From the NCBI GenBank assembly GCA_917880885.1, contig OU862915.1:33736676-33800675 (forward strand): 64,000 nt of DNA, written 5' to 3'. Made by a program: the position numbers and the translations under genes. Source of the DNA: Limnephilus marmoratus (lineage: Eukaryota; Arthropoda; Insecta; Trichoptera; Limnephilidae). Under the pieces are notes generated by a model. The model was not told the origin of the DNA, ran no database searches, and saw nothing but the letters and a program-made list of their open reading frames with translations. Of this stretch, positions 10,638 to 21,723 are shown piece after piece (position 1 is the stretch's first letter; each line of letters opens with the position of its first letter).

Positions 10638-11823
10638 AACAGCGGAAAATAATAAATCTGGCCGCACACGCCGGACTAATTTTATCTTTTTACCTCAAAA
10701 CTACCCCTAAAAGTTGGAATTTCGAAAAAAGTTATTTATCTTTTTTACTTGTACTATCATGTAGAATCACCTCCCGAAGTTAATGCACTTTACCCCCGGA
10801 CACCTTGTTATTACATGGTTAATGCCTAAGTATAATAAGTTCTTTTTGAAAGTGGTGATTGAATTCGCAAATATGTGTCATTAACTTCATTTCATCGGGG
10901 TAGTGGACTTTTTTATATTGTAAAACACTTTTTAATATGGAGTCGTTTTTATTTACAATCACTTTGACTTTACAACAATGAAATCAACTCTAATAAATAA
11001 TTTTGGCCCGGACCCCGCCTGGGGAAATAAGGGGACTGTACCCTAGGTATCGATTAATGCGAGAGAGAAGTATTTTGAATAACACCCCTTTTATACTGCT
11101 AAAAAATATAAAATACCCGTCTTCAGGTTTATGAACTGACAATAATAATAAATAATAACAATGGCGGTCGGCAACTACTGAGTCACGTGGCCTATTCTAG
11201 TTAGTTAGTAACACTAGCTTCAATAAAAATCACTCGGATGTCTCTAGTAGTCATTATATCTTAATAACCTGATCAAGATTAAATCAATGATTATCTACAG
11301 CAATCATCCCATAGATGTCACTATTCTTAACAATATGTATATTCAAGTCTTTATGAGTGCATTATAATTACATCACCTTCCGCCTACTAGGCCCTAGATT
11401 ATTGTAATGAATTATTTGATCAACTTCACCACTAGTAATAGTGAAATATAATCGATAATAAGGAATTCGAAAAAGTTTTATAGTAGTCTCAGAGTGGTCG
11501 TAAATATGTCACAGAATTTACTAGAATGGTGACGTCCCGTTCGGCCTTGCCTCAAGATTTTGCCTATCCCTAGTAGGTACTAGAGCCTATAGAAACCACT
11601 GAATCTTATTTGTTTGCATTAAAACAAAAATTAAGTAAAGTACCCTAACTGTTTGTGTTTTGTCCTTTGGAAATGTTTGGATTGCTATTAATATATATAG
11701 ACATTTATGATTCAGCGCAATTCAGAAGGTAGATTATTCACCAAGCCATACAAAACTAAAATAGTCTCCCTTATGAATTGTACTGTATCACCAACCAATC
11801 AGAACAAATAACTTATATTATTA
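10638..11823. other. Unrecognised sequence
   Basis: AT-rich. No gene or repeat family recognised in about 1.2 kb. Confidence 0.35.
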
Positions 11824-12615
11824 CTAGCTGAAGTCCCCGGCGATGCCCGGGTTTTACACTGAGTTTTCGAAATCAAATGTAGATAGTGGCCTTCCTCTTG
11901 TTTTGAAGGTCACAAGTGCAAAATTTCATCATCCCCGGCATAAAACTGTAGATTTGCACACAAATCAAATCCACACCGCCCGCTTGCCAGCCCGCTCGTC
12001 CACCACATACAGACATTCTTCTTTATATATTATATATTTCAACCGATTTACACAAAACCTTGACAAATTATATACCTAAACCTTCCTCATGAATCACTCT
12101 TCCTATTGGTGAAAACCGCATGAAAATCCGTTAACTAGTTTTATCGCGAACAGATAGACAGACGGCCGGCGTTGTCCAGCGATAAGGCTCTTGACTCGCA
12201 CACCGAAGGTCGCGTGATCGAATTCCAGCGTGGCAAATAAATTTTATTTGATTAATTTGTGTTTTTTCACAATTTATTCATTTAAAATAATATATAGTAT
12301 ATTTGCGGCACGTTCCAGAGTGGAAGACGCTCTCAGTATCGCCCTGGTATAAGTAACCACCATTCAGAATTGAAACGTTACTTGAAATGGCATTAGCCGT
12401 GTTTGGTGACCAGATCTGAATAGCCAGGTACTTCCCTACCTTCCTCTTCCCTATCTCCTTCCCCTCCCACTACCCACAGCCTCACAACATATCCCAATTG
12501 GGGATGCCATAGTCTCACTGGCTTCAGACGGGAGCAGTTGAGACTCTTGTGCGGTATTCATATAAAAAAAAGAAAAAAGACAGACGCGGCGGAGGACTTT
12601 AATTTATAATAGGTA
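11824..12615 (-). mobile_element. Helitron-like non-autonomous element interrupted by SINE-A
   Basis: The minus-strand 3' end is CTAG at 11827-11824 followed by T, with the hairpin CCCGGGCATCGCCGGGG close inside. The body includes the widespread block ACCGATTTACACAAAACC / CTTCCTCATGAATCACTC and a GACAGAC tract. The opposite end, near 12615, reads TCTACC-TATTATAAATTAAAG on the minus strand, a Helitron-type 5' end. SINE-A is inserted at 12164-12577. Confidence 0.65.
12164..12577 (+). mobile_element. SINE-A, full length, with 8-bp target-site duplication
   Basis: It starts GGCCGGCGTTGTCCAG, with a tRNA-like head carrying a B-box-like GTGATCGAATTCC. The body follows, then TTGTGCGGTATTC and an A-rich tail. 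AGACAGAC flanks it at 12156-12163 and 12578-12585. It is inserted inside a Helitron-like element. Confidence 0.85.
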
Positions 12616-12876
12616 GAGTTATATTAAAAAAAAGTTACATTTAAAAATAAATATTTTATACAAAACATGATATTATAATATACGTATTATTAAGTAAGAA
12701 TCGTGGCTCCCTTATCAGGCACAAAAGCTTCTCTTTGACAATGACCAATGATGACCTTAAAAAATATAATATTTTGTAAAATATTTGTGTTTAAATGTAC
12801 CTCATATTCTTTATATTACAATAAAAATAAATAAAATATATAAACTGTTGTAGATGAATGGATGCAAATAAAACAC

Positions 12877-12938
12877 TACGGGGATTGAACCTTGCCATTC
12901 GCTTCAACCTCTCTCAGCGTCTGACCAATCGAGCCGTC
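12877..12938 (-). mobile_element. tRNA-derived SINE head fragment
   Basis: The minus strand reads GACGGCTCGATTGGTCAGAC, then about 15 bp later AAGGTTCAATCCCCG, which are good A- and B-box matches. There is no tRNA fold with a proper acceptor stem, so it is a SINE remnant rather than a tRNA gene. Confidence 0.5.
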
Positions 12939-13039
12939 AATTCAATTTTCCAATTTCAGTGTTGGTATGCGAATGTTTCTGCATGAATAGACTCGGCGTG
13001 ATGCCATTCAGCTGGTAATTGACACGCAACAAGCCATCC

Positions 13040-14226
13040 TACAGCGTGATGGTTATCCAACATTATTTTTGTGCATAGTTTGATGGAAGATTATCTGAAT
13101 GTTCGTGGCATTTCAGAAATCACTTTGCGTCACAGTGAAACCTCGATAATACGTATGTTTATAAACTAAGAGGTTGTAATAGTTATCCAACATTATTTGT
13201 GCATAGTTTGATAGAAGATTATCTTAATGTAATTGGCATTTCAGAAATCAATTTGCGTCACAGTGAAACCTCGTTAATACGTATAATCTGTTTATAAACT
13301 AACGGATCGCGATAGTTATCCAATAAGTTAACCGTTATTTGTGCGTAGTTTGATAGAAGATTATCGGAATGTAAGTAGCATTTCAGAAATCATTGCGTCA
13401 CAGAACCTTGACGATACATACATATAATCTGTTTTTAAACCGTCGTCGTAGTTAACCAACATTATTTGTGCGTAGTTTGATAGAAGATTATCGGACTGTA
13501 AGTAGCATTTCAGAAATTATTGTGTCACAGAACCTTGATTATACACACATATAATCTGTTTTTAAACCATCGTCGTAGTTAACCAACATTATTTGTGCGT
13601 AGTTTGATAGAAGATTATCGGACTGTAAGTAGCATTTCAGAAATTATTGTGTCACAGAACCTTGATTATACACACATATAATCTGTTTTTAAACCATCGT
13701 CGTAGTTAACCAACATTATTTGTGCATAGTTTGATAGAAGATTTTCGGAATGCAAGTAGCGTTTCAGAAATCATTGCGTCACGAACCTTGACGATACATA
13801 CATATAATCTGTTTTTAAACCATCGTCGTAGTTAACCAACATTATTTGTGCGTAGTTTGATAGAAGATTATCGGAATGTAAGTAGCATTTCGGAAATCAT
13901 TGCGTTACAGAACCTTGATAATACGTATAATCTGTTTTTAAACCAACAGATCGTGGTAGTTAACCAACATTATTTGTACGTAGTTTGATAGAAGATTATC
14001 GGAATGTAAGTGGCATATCAGAAACCCATTGTGTCGCAGTGAAACCTCAATACCACATAGGTATAATCTGTTTATAAACTAACAGATCGTATTAGTTATC
14101 CAACATTATTTTTGTATAATTTGGTAGAAGATTAACTGAACGTAAGTAGCATTTCAGAAATCACTTCGTGTCACAGTGAAACCTCGATAATACGCATTAA
14201 TTGTTTATAAACTACCAGATAGGATT
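13040..14226 (+). repeat. Tandem array of 127-136-bp units, about nine copies
   Basis: The phrase GTTATCCAACATTATTTGTG or GTTAACCAACATTATTTGTG recurs at 13052, 13182, 13315, 13451, 13578, 13705, 13831, 13959 and 14095. Each is followed by TAGAAGATTATC, GTAGCATTTCAGAAAT, CACAG..CCTTGA and TAATCTGTTT. Units at 13451-13577 and 13578-13704 appear identical. Outer units are longer (130-136 bp) and more diverged, the usual picture of homogenisation from the centre. Confidence 0.92.
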
Positions 14227-14324
14227 TAGCACCTAGCTTGGTTTCCCTTTTGTATGCCGTTTGGTGTTACTCCGACTCCAATTTATCACGTATTTGACGA
14301 GTAGACATACAATAAGTTATCTTC

Positions 14325-14490
14325 CAGCGCGATATTTATCCAACATTGTGCATCGTTTCGTGGAAAATTATGGAATATAAAATATCGTTTATCAGAAATT
14401 TCATCTGTTGAGGTAAAATACTTGCGTCACCGCGAAACATCGATAATAGGTACAATGCGTATATAAACTAACCGAATATTGCCGTCGTGT
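14325..14490 (+). repeat. Degenerate unit of the 13-14 kb array
   Basis: Contains diverged copies of the same phrases (TATTTATCCAACATTGTGCA, ATCAGAAATTTCAT, GCGTCACCGCGAAAC). It is separated from the array by about 100 bp. Confidence 0.6.
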
Positions 14491-15599
14491 TTTTTTTCGC
14501 AGGAGTAGGCAGACGAAATTGTTTCCCGGATTCCCCTACTCCCCCCGGCCTTCCCCCCCTGCCATTAAACTATATGAAATACACTCATTTTTCAGACAAG
14601 TCGCGCCACCTATTGGAATTTTTTATACAAATTTCATAACTCCAGAGCTCACCATTATATATAAATGGTTTAGGAACGCGTAAGGGATAAACAAAGAAAT
14701 ATTATTTTTTATATGGCCATGCGTCTTATTACAGTGTCATAGTTTTCCAACATTGTTTGTGCATAGTTTCATAGAAAATTATCGAAATGCAAGTAAACGT
14801 ATGATGCGTTAATGCTGACTTTGCCTAATCATGCTATTTCTCCACAGTGATGACATATATGAGGGCACTAAGCGTTGGGAGACACTTCTTGATTTATCTA
14901 CAATCATACATACAACATTCACAGAGACAGGACGTACGTATGTCATCGACAATAGTCCTATTCCATCTCACACGCATGACAACGAAAAAGACAGAAGATT
15001 CTAGAACGCTGGTTTCACATTAGGGTTGTTATCATTTCTCGATAGTGGACTGCCAACCTCGCTTACTTTTGGAACGTTTTGTAACTGACAACTGCATTTA
15101 ACAAGAATTTATTTTAGATTTCCTGCATTAATCCTTTTGTCCATTCCGATGAAATGCCGTCATATCAGGGGTTCACTTCGTTTCCTGGTTTCAGAATTGC
15201 CTCAGTGGGAAGATAACGACTGTTCAGAAAGTTTTAGGTTTAGAGATAAGGACGCCACTTTCCGCGCCGCGAAGTTATATCAAACTTTCGGTGGCGCTAT
15301 AACGAGGATTCGCTCGGTCGTTTCTCGGCTGGAGTTTCAAAGTCGAACAGTGCCGAATAAAAATAGAACTCTAGATAATCTAGTTATCCGAAATTAGAAT
15401 AGTTTTAATAAAACTGAGGCTCAGGAATAAAGTACTTTAATAAAAACCAAAGAACCAAGCCTGACAGCCCCTATACATATTATCTAAAGTTTTGTTGATT
15501 AAATTATTGATTACATTTTGTTGATTATTTTACTTGGGCTTAATGTTTGACTTTTTCATATAATCGATTATGTAAATTGCTTCAGTTGTGGTATAGTTT
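14491..15599. other. Unrecognised sequence, with a detached array unit and one 86-codon frame
   Basis: At 14738-14800 another partial array unit is present. An 86-codon open frame at 15137-15397 has no recognisable domain, and I do not call it a gene. The rest is unassigned. Confidence 0.3.
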
Positions 15600-16245
15600 C
15601 TAATTTGGGAGGTGGATATATGGTACCGCTGCCCCGGGAACCAATTATTGGATATCCAACACCTCTGCCTTAGGTCACCCCAAGTAGTACGCCACGTTTG
15701 GTGACTTAGCAGGGGAGCCCGGGTTCAAGGGTTTAGGTTTGTACGGGTCTTGGCGGAGGATGTGTCTGCCCATCAAGTGGTGGGCCGGATTGGGAGCGAC
15801 TGGTTGAGGGACTTTCGACCTCTATCTGCCCGGACTCTCTCGACTCATCGCCGTGCACCGTAGTGTGAGGGATAGATCCATATGTTCGTAATTTCTGAAC
15901 ATACTGACCCCCAGATTCCGACCCATAGCTCATACCTTTTTCCTACCCAGAACTTCCGGTGTCGCCTCTACCAACTCGACGATCAGAACCACCGCCGCAG
16001 ACAGATTCAATCTTGCTCTCTCCCAGTTAGGTCGGCTAACTTGTAGCCTTATAGGTATAGGTAAATAGGTAAACATGAATAAACCAGATTGTTATTGAGA
16101 ATCTACTGATCATAGTTTAAACCTCCACAAGTTAAGTATTTTAGAGCATATAAAAGTACCGAACACTACACTCTCTTTCCTTTCCCTAAAAAGACCCTCA
16201 ATACAGTATCCCCATAGATGACATAGGCCCTGGGGATTACAAAGT
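15600..16245 (+). mobile_element. Repeat B, plus copy
   Basis: The head starts near GGTACCGCTGCCCCGGGAAC, with the CACGTTTGGTGAC and GGGCCGGATTGGGA blocks. It passes through a CTACCCAGAACTTCC block and ends near 16245 with AAGACCCTCAATACAG and GATGACATAGGCCC. About 150 bp of extra sequence at 16000-16165 sits before the tail. Confidence 0.65.
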
Positions 16246-17600
16246 GATTTGTTTTCATTTTATTATTTTACAACCTGATTAGTCTAGTTAGCATTTTCTT
16301 ACAGATAATTTTTATTAGTATACATATATCAATGTTACTGTGGATATATGGCGGACATGTTATTTCACTCAATTCTGCTGAAATAAAATGGACCCCTTGT
16401 GTAGAGATAATGAAAAAAATAGCGATAACTTAAATATATTTGTAAACTTGCTTATCTCAAAATATAATATCCCTAGCGAGATAGGCACGGTAACAACTAT
16501 GTACACGAATATTATATGGATGTAGGTACTAATCAATAAAATATCAATAAAATGAGTTTTATAAATGCACCTACAGATACCTACCTAGTTATTAAAATAT
16601 TTTCTTTATATTCATGACATTTTTCAGCAATGATTTCTAAAATATATATTGGCGTCCAGAAGTAAAGATAGTATTGTAAACCTTAAAAAAACGTTGTAAC
16701 TGAGAAGTTTTAATATATGTCGTTGAAACAGATATACAAATAAAAACACACCGTAATATGTAGTAAAAATCCCACGAAGTTCATTTTAATGGGTTATTCG
16801 TCATAACCGGGTTTCACTGTCACTTGTATAATTATAATATTTTCTTTTCCTTAAAACCGAGGTTCACTGCAACTCATGGCACACGCTTGCATTGACCCTA
16901 CTGTCTAAAATAACATTGTTCTAACACCGTGGAAAAGTAACACCACTTTCCCCGGTAAAAGCGTCAGGCAGACACATCTAACCGCCGCGCGCCGCTAATA
17001 ACCCGATACCAGCCTATCTGCCAGATAACATCCTTGACTGATTGAGATTACTATTATTAGATTACGTAGTACGCCCATTGTTTGGCTGTTTCTCGCCTGG
17101 GCCTGTGGTGTTTATCGTCTGCCGGAGAATACACAAACACTTTCCTTTCTTGTGGGAAATTGTATTTTAATGCCTATCGGACCGGTGACAGAATGTAAAC
17201 AATGAGTATTTTTTTTATTGTTTTAGTTTGCATGCTATTTGGTTTAATGCAAGGTTATAGTTTAAATTATAAGTTGGAAGTTTATAATTTTTCGTTTTCA
17301 ATCCAGATTTGCATTTTTTTAATGTTTCTGGCTTTTACCCTTCAAGGGTCCTTAATAGGCCATCAATTCAAATTAGGAGAGAGGTTAGGTGAACTTATAT
17401 TTTATTTAATTTCAAAGTTATATGGAAGTTGGAAGTCGAGTTCATACTTAGATGAGATGAGATGCTGAATGGAGGGGAGTCAATTTTAGATAAGGCATGA
17501 TAGAAGAGAAGATATTTGTTTAGATATTGACAACAACAAAAAAATTTGATCATAAGTTCCCACTTCTAGACCCCAGAAAGTACAATCTGGGTTTTAAGAA
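16246..17600. other. Unrecognised, largely single-copy sequence
   Basis: No repeat from elsewhere in the window was recognised. A less AT-rich patch at 16930-17110 contains paired AGATAA/TTATC-type motifs. There is no gene I can support. An 88-codon frame at 17202-17468 has hydrophobic runs but no family resemblance. Confidence 0.3.
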
Positions 17601-18000
17601 GGTGAGAAGGAACGGAATAAAATCCAATTAGTGAGGAGAAGAATATGTGGACCCGTGAAAGAGGGTGAACAGTGGCGCATCCGGCACAATACAGAATTGT
17701 ATAATATATATAAGGCACCTAGCATCTCAGCACATATGAGACTCCTCAGGCTGAGATGGGCTGGGCATGTACAAAGAATGCCGGATACACGCGTCCCAAA
17801 AAGAATTTTGACTGGACACCCAGGTGGAAAGAGAAAAGTGGGAAGACCCAGACTGAGGTGGGAAGACGAAGTAAGAGGGGATGCAGCACAGCTTCTCCAG
17901 GTACCAAATTGGAAGTCAGCCGCTGAGGACAGGAGGAGTTGGAGGCGACTGTTGCAGGAGGCCAAAGCTCGATATGGGCTGTAGCGCCATCGAAGAAGAA
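17601..18000 (+). pseudogene. RTE-B LINE reverse transcriptase, C-terminal end
   Basis: An uninterrupted frame (from about 17631 to the stop near 17984) gives MRLLRLRWAGHVQRMPD, GKRKVGRPRLRWEDEV and VPNWKSAAEDRRSWRRLL, the typical tail of RTE-type LINE proteins. The element ends in a GAAGAAGAAG microsatellite, the usual RTE 3' terminus. It is 5' truncated; the catalytic part is absent. Confidence 0.8.
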
Positions 18001-18389
18001 GAAGTGAGGAATAGGTGAGGAAAAATGGGGGAATTGTTGAAACCACGGTTTTGACGGGACACTCCTTTGTATAGAGGCTCCCTTGGATTGACTACCAATT
18101 TGCTAATACACTGCCCAAACATTGCGGGATTTGTTATTGAGGATTGAAAAATGTAAGACAGGGGAAAGTGGTTTATAAGGGTAACTATTGGGTTGGATGT
18201 TCCCTGTTTTGCCATTCGCAACATCGTTACGATTCCAACACATCCACGAATCCAAATCAGAGTTTCTGTTTGCTGCTGGGAAATATGCTTAAAAATTATT
18301 AATTTTTACCTAAATTTGTTTATTAGTCTAGAAAGTTTTATTGCCCGATAGGTAGGTACTTAATTTTTTTTTCATTGAGAAGTTTTTTG

Positions 18390-18590
18390 GAAAGAAGACC
18401 CATGGAAAGACAAGAAGAGCCAAGAAGAGTCGAGAAGAACCAAGAGAAAGAAGAAAGATCAGCAAGAACCATGAAAAGCCAAGAAGAGTGAAAAGATGCA
18501 AGAAGAGTCAATGCGAACCAAGACGATCCAAGAAGAGATGAGGCGGACCAGGAAGAGCCAGTAAGAGGCAAGATAAAGAAGGAATAAAGG
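18390..18590 (+). repeat. Purine-rich degenerate minisatellite
   Basis: Repeats of CCAAGAAGAG-like units of about 10-20 bp. The strand is almost pyrimidine-free apart from the C of each unit. Open frames over it are low-complexity. Confidence 0.65.
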
Positions 18591-19669
18591 AAATAAAAAC
18601 ATCGCTGTCAATTTTCTCTTCCTGCCCATTCTAAATTTAAATATTGGCTTATTAGGGTGCCTTGTACAATGTACACCGGTCGATCCAATCACCTTCCCAC
18701 TCTCAGAACACATGTTCCAAGTCCTAACAAATCAGTGCCCCCTTGTGTGCGGGTCTTATCGGGACAGAGTGCTCCTGGCTGGGGTGATACAATCGTATCG
18801 TAACGTGCTAGAGAAGAAATGTGGAAAATTAGCCATCTTAAATATTTTCCCGGGGATGATGTGCGGAGTCGACTGTCTGAATAACCATGGCATCCCACTA
18901 CCATTTGTATGCATATCTACTAACTGTATGTACATAAATATAGTGTGATCCTGCGCTGGACGCTAGAAGGGAGAAGAAGCACTTATTGATCGAGAGCGCA
19001 GTACCTTGAAACGACAAAGGATGCTTTGTATTGCGATGCAAAAGCTCTATGAATTGTGAATGTGCATCGCGCATTGCTCTGAAGGTCGCCACTAAATGTT
19101 AAATAACAGTAGGTACAGTAGTAATTAACCGACAATGGCGGCTTATTCATCAGATATGCAGATGTGAAATCATTTATGGATGAATTATATTGGCACTTCA
19201 GTTGTATGGATTATGTGTTGGAAATAAACGTAATAGGAATGCATTATGTTTGTTATGAAATTGAGATTTTGCGAATTTCTAAAATAATATCTTTGATGTA
19301 ATTTTATCGGTGGCATCGCACTTTTTATTGCAGAAAATTTCGCGTTATTTTTCTTCAAAATTAGTGTTATTTGTAGCTAAATTCAAGTTATTATTAAGCG
19401 GTGGTACGTTGCCACGACAGTTATGATAATAATTTTTTTCGTATTTGCCACCGAAGGCGGTTTTTTTTTAAATTATACTATGTGTATACAAAATCGAATA
19501 AAGCTGCTCTCTATTTTATGGCTATTTATAACAAATTGCGAATATTTGCAAAAGCAAATTGCGAATTTTTGCAAAAGCAATTTTTTCAGGTCTTTACGAT
19601 CGACATTGGCTTCGGGCAATTGATAATACGAGTATCTATATTGTGTTAGCTTTACACAGGGTACCGAAA
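18591..19669. other. Unrecognised sequence
   Basis: No gene or shared repeat seen. A 23-bp unit is duplicated in tandem at about 19531-19580 (AAATTGCGAAT.TTTGCAAAAGC). Confidence 0.35.
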
Positions 19670-19900
19670 ATAATTTCCCTCAGGGACTGTGACATCTTTG
19701 GGGATGCTGTGTGAGGGGTTTTTTAAGGAAAGGAAGTTCTGGGAAGGAAAAAGATATAAGAGTGTAGGAATCTGGGTGCCTGGGTCATCCAACACCAAGA
19801 CCTGGACAAATCTCACCCCATGAACCTGGGCACCCCTGTTAAGTCACCAAACGTGGCGAACCACTTGGGGTGACCTATGGCAGAGGTGTAGATTGGGCGA
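19670..19900 (-). mobile_element. Repeat B, minus copy (internally deleted)
   Basis: The tail block (CCCTCAGGGACTGTGACATC) joins, via AAGTTCTGGGAAGG, to head sequence (CAAACGTGGCGAACCACTTG). The middle part present in other copies is missing. Confidence 0.65.
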
Positions 19901-20518
19901 TATTCAGTGAAAAAAAAATTCGTAATCATTGGCTAGATAAACATTCAAACAACAAATGGAAGATTTGAGCTTTTTTATAAAAAACGTTACGTGATATTTT
20001 AAAATGCAAAGACAAAGCAAAAAATTGTTCAATAGGTACTAGTAATAAAGCTTTGAAAATCCATCACTTCGATTCTCCGTAATTATAAAAAGTCACACTT
20101 TACGGCTTCTAAGCAGGTGTCTTCTTCAACCATTTTTTTAAAACCCCAGGTGTTATTCTAAATTCAGAGCGTCCGAAAAATGTGGTAACTTATGGTTCTA
20201 TGGCGTGTAATTAGACCTAGTTCTTGCGTCTATACCTGCAAACACCTTTACTCTTAAGTCCCTTAAATTTTTTAATGCATGTCATTGGCCATCTGCTATC
20301 GTATTTGAACACAATGTAAATATTAGCATGTAATAGCTAGACAAGAAACTTTTAGGCAGGTGATAGACTTTTTTATCTTGTATTTCATCACTTGTATGTC
20401 TTCTGAAGCTTCTCATCTTTATTATTTAATATAAACTAACGCAGACCCGTGAATAATTACGGGATAATCTGAATTCTTGACAAATCAATACCAATTTTGA
20501 AAATCACAATTAAAATAA
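19901..20518. other. Unrecognised sequence
   Basis: AT-rich. No supported gene or repeat. Confidence 0.35.
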
Positions 20519-20790
20519 CGCCGCCCCGCGAACCATTTATTGGATAACCAACACCTCTGTCATAGGTCACCTCAAGTGGTTCGCTACATTTGGTGACTTA
20601 GCAGCCGTGCCTGGTTCATGGGGTGAGGTTTGTCCGGGTCTTGGTGGCGGATGCGTCTGCCCACCAGTTGCATGGCAGGCTGTGGATCGGGAGAGAATGG
20701 TTGAGGGAGTCCCTTTCACTTTGTACTCTCTTGGAACATCGCCACGCATCGCAGTGGGAGGGATGGAGTTATACGTCCATCAGACAAATA
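20519..20790 (+). mobile_element. Repeat B, plus copy (head half)
   Basis: Begins with CGCGAACCATTTATTGGATA and runs through GTCCGGGTCTTGGTGGCGG to GGATGGAGTTATACG. It lacks the LINE-like tail and abuts SINE-C. Confidence 0.7.
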
Positions 20791-20948
20791 TTTCCGGGTT
20801 ACGAATAACCCGACAATATTTGAAAATTTTCTACCACCACGGTAAGCCAAAAAAATGTTGCTCGAGGCGTGATGGAGGTCTTAGCCAGTCAAGGAATCGA
20901 ACATGGGACGCCTGGGTGGGACCCAAACGCGATGCTCACTGAGCCACT
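20791..20948 (-). mobile_element. SINE-C, minus copy (tRNA-derived)
   Basis: The minus strand starts GTCAGTGGCTCAGTGAGC (A-box-like), has ATGTTCGATTCC (B-box-like), then GGTGGTAGAAAATTTTC and GGGTTATTCGTAACCCGG. The same order is seen in the interrupted plus copy at 57170-58320. Confidence 0.7.
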
Positions 20949-20951
20949 GAC

Positions 20952-20989
20952 CATTACAAGCAGGAAATTGTAATTTCCTGCTTGTAATG
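20952..20989. repeat. Perfect 38-bp palindrome (18-bp arms, 2-bp spacer)
   Basis: CATTACAAGCAGGAAATT at 20952-20969, then GT, then the exact reverse complement at 20972-20989. It sits immediately beyond the SINE-C head. Confidence 0.88.
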
Positions 20990-21649
20990 CTGTTATTACA
21001 ATAATGAAATATAATAATGCGTTCTCAAATTAAAACACAATAACCGTTAAATAATAATTAATACTCGATTACATGGATAATAATTTGTCAGCAGTACCTA
21101 CATTGTTTCCGCTGTTTGTTTTGGTTTATTGAATGGGATTTTTCAGAGGCTGAATGAAGTGGGGATGGGCAGGAGATGGGGAAGTCGAAGGTCGCAAAGT
21201 ACCTGACTTTTTCGGATCTTATCACTAGAAATATCTAAAAAGTAAAAGAAATAGCTAAATCGCAATTAAATTTTCGATTCTGAATTGTGGTCTTTCGTTT
21301 CGATATAACACGCTTTCTGTGTTATTTATTTTTGGGGTGTTATACCGTGTTACGCTAAGCTCCTTCTTTAGCCAACGTTTGGGACAGCGTGCCCATCGAA
21401 TCACTCGAGACACCCAACTTCTCTTTGAAGACTCATAGATAATGATTCAGTGGGAAAACAGGGACTAAGGGAAGTTCTTCTTTAAAAAGAAGAACTTCCT
21501 TTGTGAACTTTGTGAACTAACTTTGTGGAAAGCATTATGCATTTGGGCATTCAGGTAAAAATTAATGGTATCGTGCGAAGTAATGAAATGAGCGTACGAC
21601 ATTTTTGTTACAAATTTTCAAAATATTAAATGATGTCGTTTTTTTACAG
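20990..21649. other. Unrecognised sequence upstream of the I-BAR exon
   Basis: No repeat or gene recognised, apart from a 30-bp palindrome at 21470-21499 (GGAAGTTCTTCTTT, AA, exact complement). Confidence 0.4.
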
Positions 21650-21723
21650 GTCTACCCTCACTGCAGTTTCCGCCTACTTGGATGCCTTTCAAAAGATTGC
21701 AGATGCGGCCACCAACTCAAGAG
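21650..21723 (+). CDS. mim: Internal exon of missing-in-metastasis / MTSS1 (I-BAR domain)
   Basis: A 74-bp exon with a good acceptor (TTTTTTTACAG, 21639-21649) and a GT donor (21724-21725). The phase is 1 nt + 24 codons + 1 nt. It encodes STLTAVSAYLDAFQKIADAA followed by TNSR. This matches the second helix region of the I-BAR/IMD domain of missing-in-metastasis proteins, where the phrase LDAFQKIADAATN is highly conserved. MIM/MTSS1 binds PI(4,5)P2 membranes and actin and bends membrane outward; that is family knowledge. No neighbouring exon was found in the window, so the introns are long or run off its ends. The strand is opposite to that of the protease gene. Confidence 0.75.

Noticed and set aside
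13040..14226. Regular direct repeats that could suggest a CRISPR array
   Set aside because: Units are 127-136 bp with no separate repeat/spacer structure, in a eukaryotic genome. It is a satellite-like array.
14853..14935. Segment with acceptor-like CTCCACAG and donor-like GTACGT that could be an 80-bp exon
   Set aside because: The frame between them matches no MIM residues and no family I know. One splice-like pair occurs often by chance.
15137..15397. 86-codon plus-strand open frame
   Set aside because: No domain, no homologous copy in the window and no splice or promoter context.
17202..17468. 88-codon frame resembling a membrane protein
   Set aside because: The hydrophobicity comes from T-rich DNA. 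No signal for expression or family.
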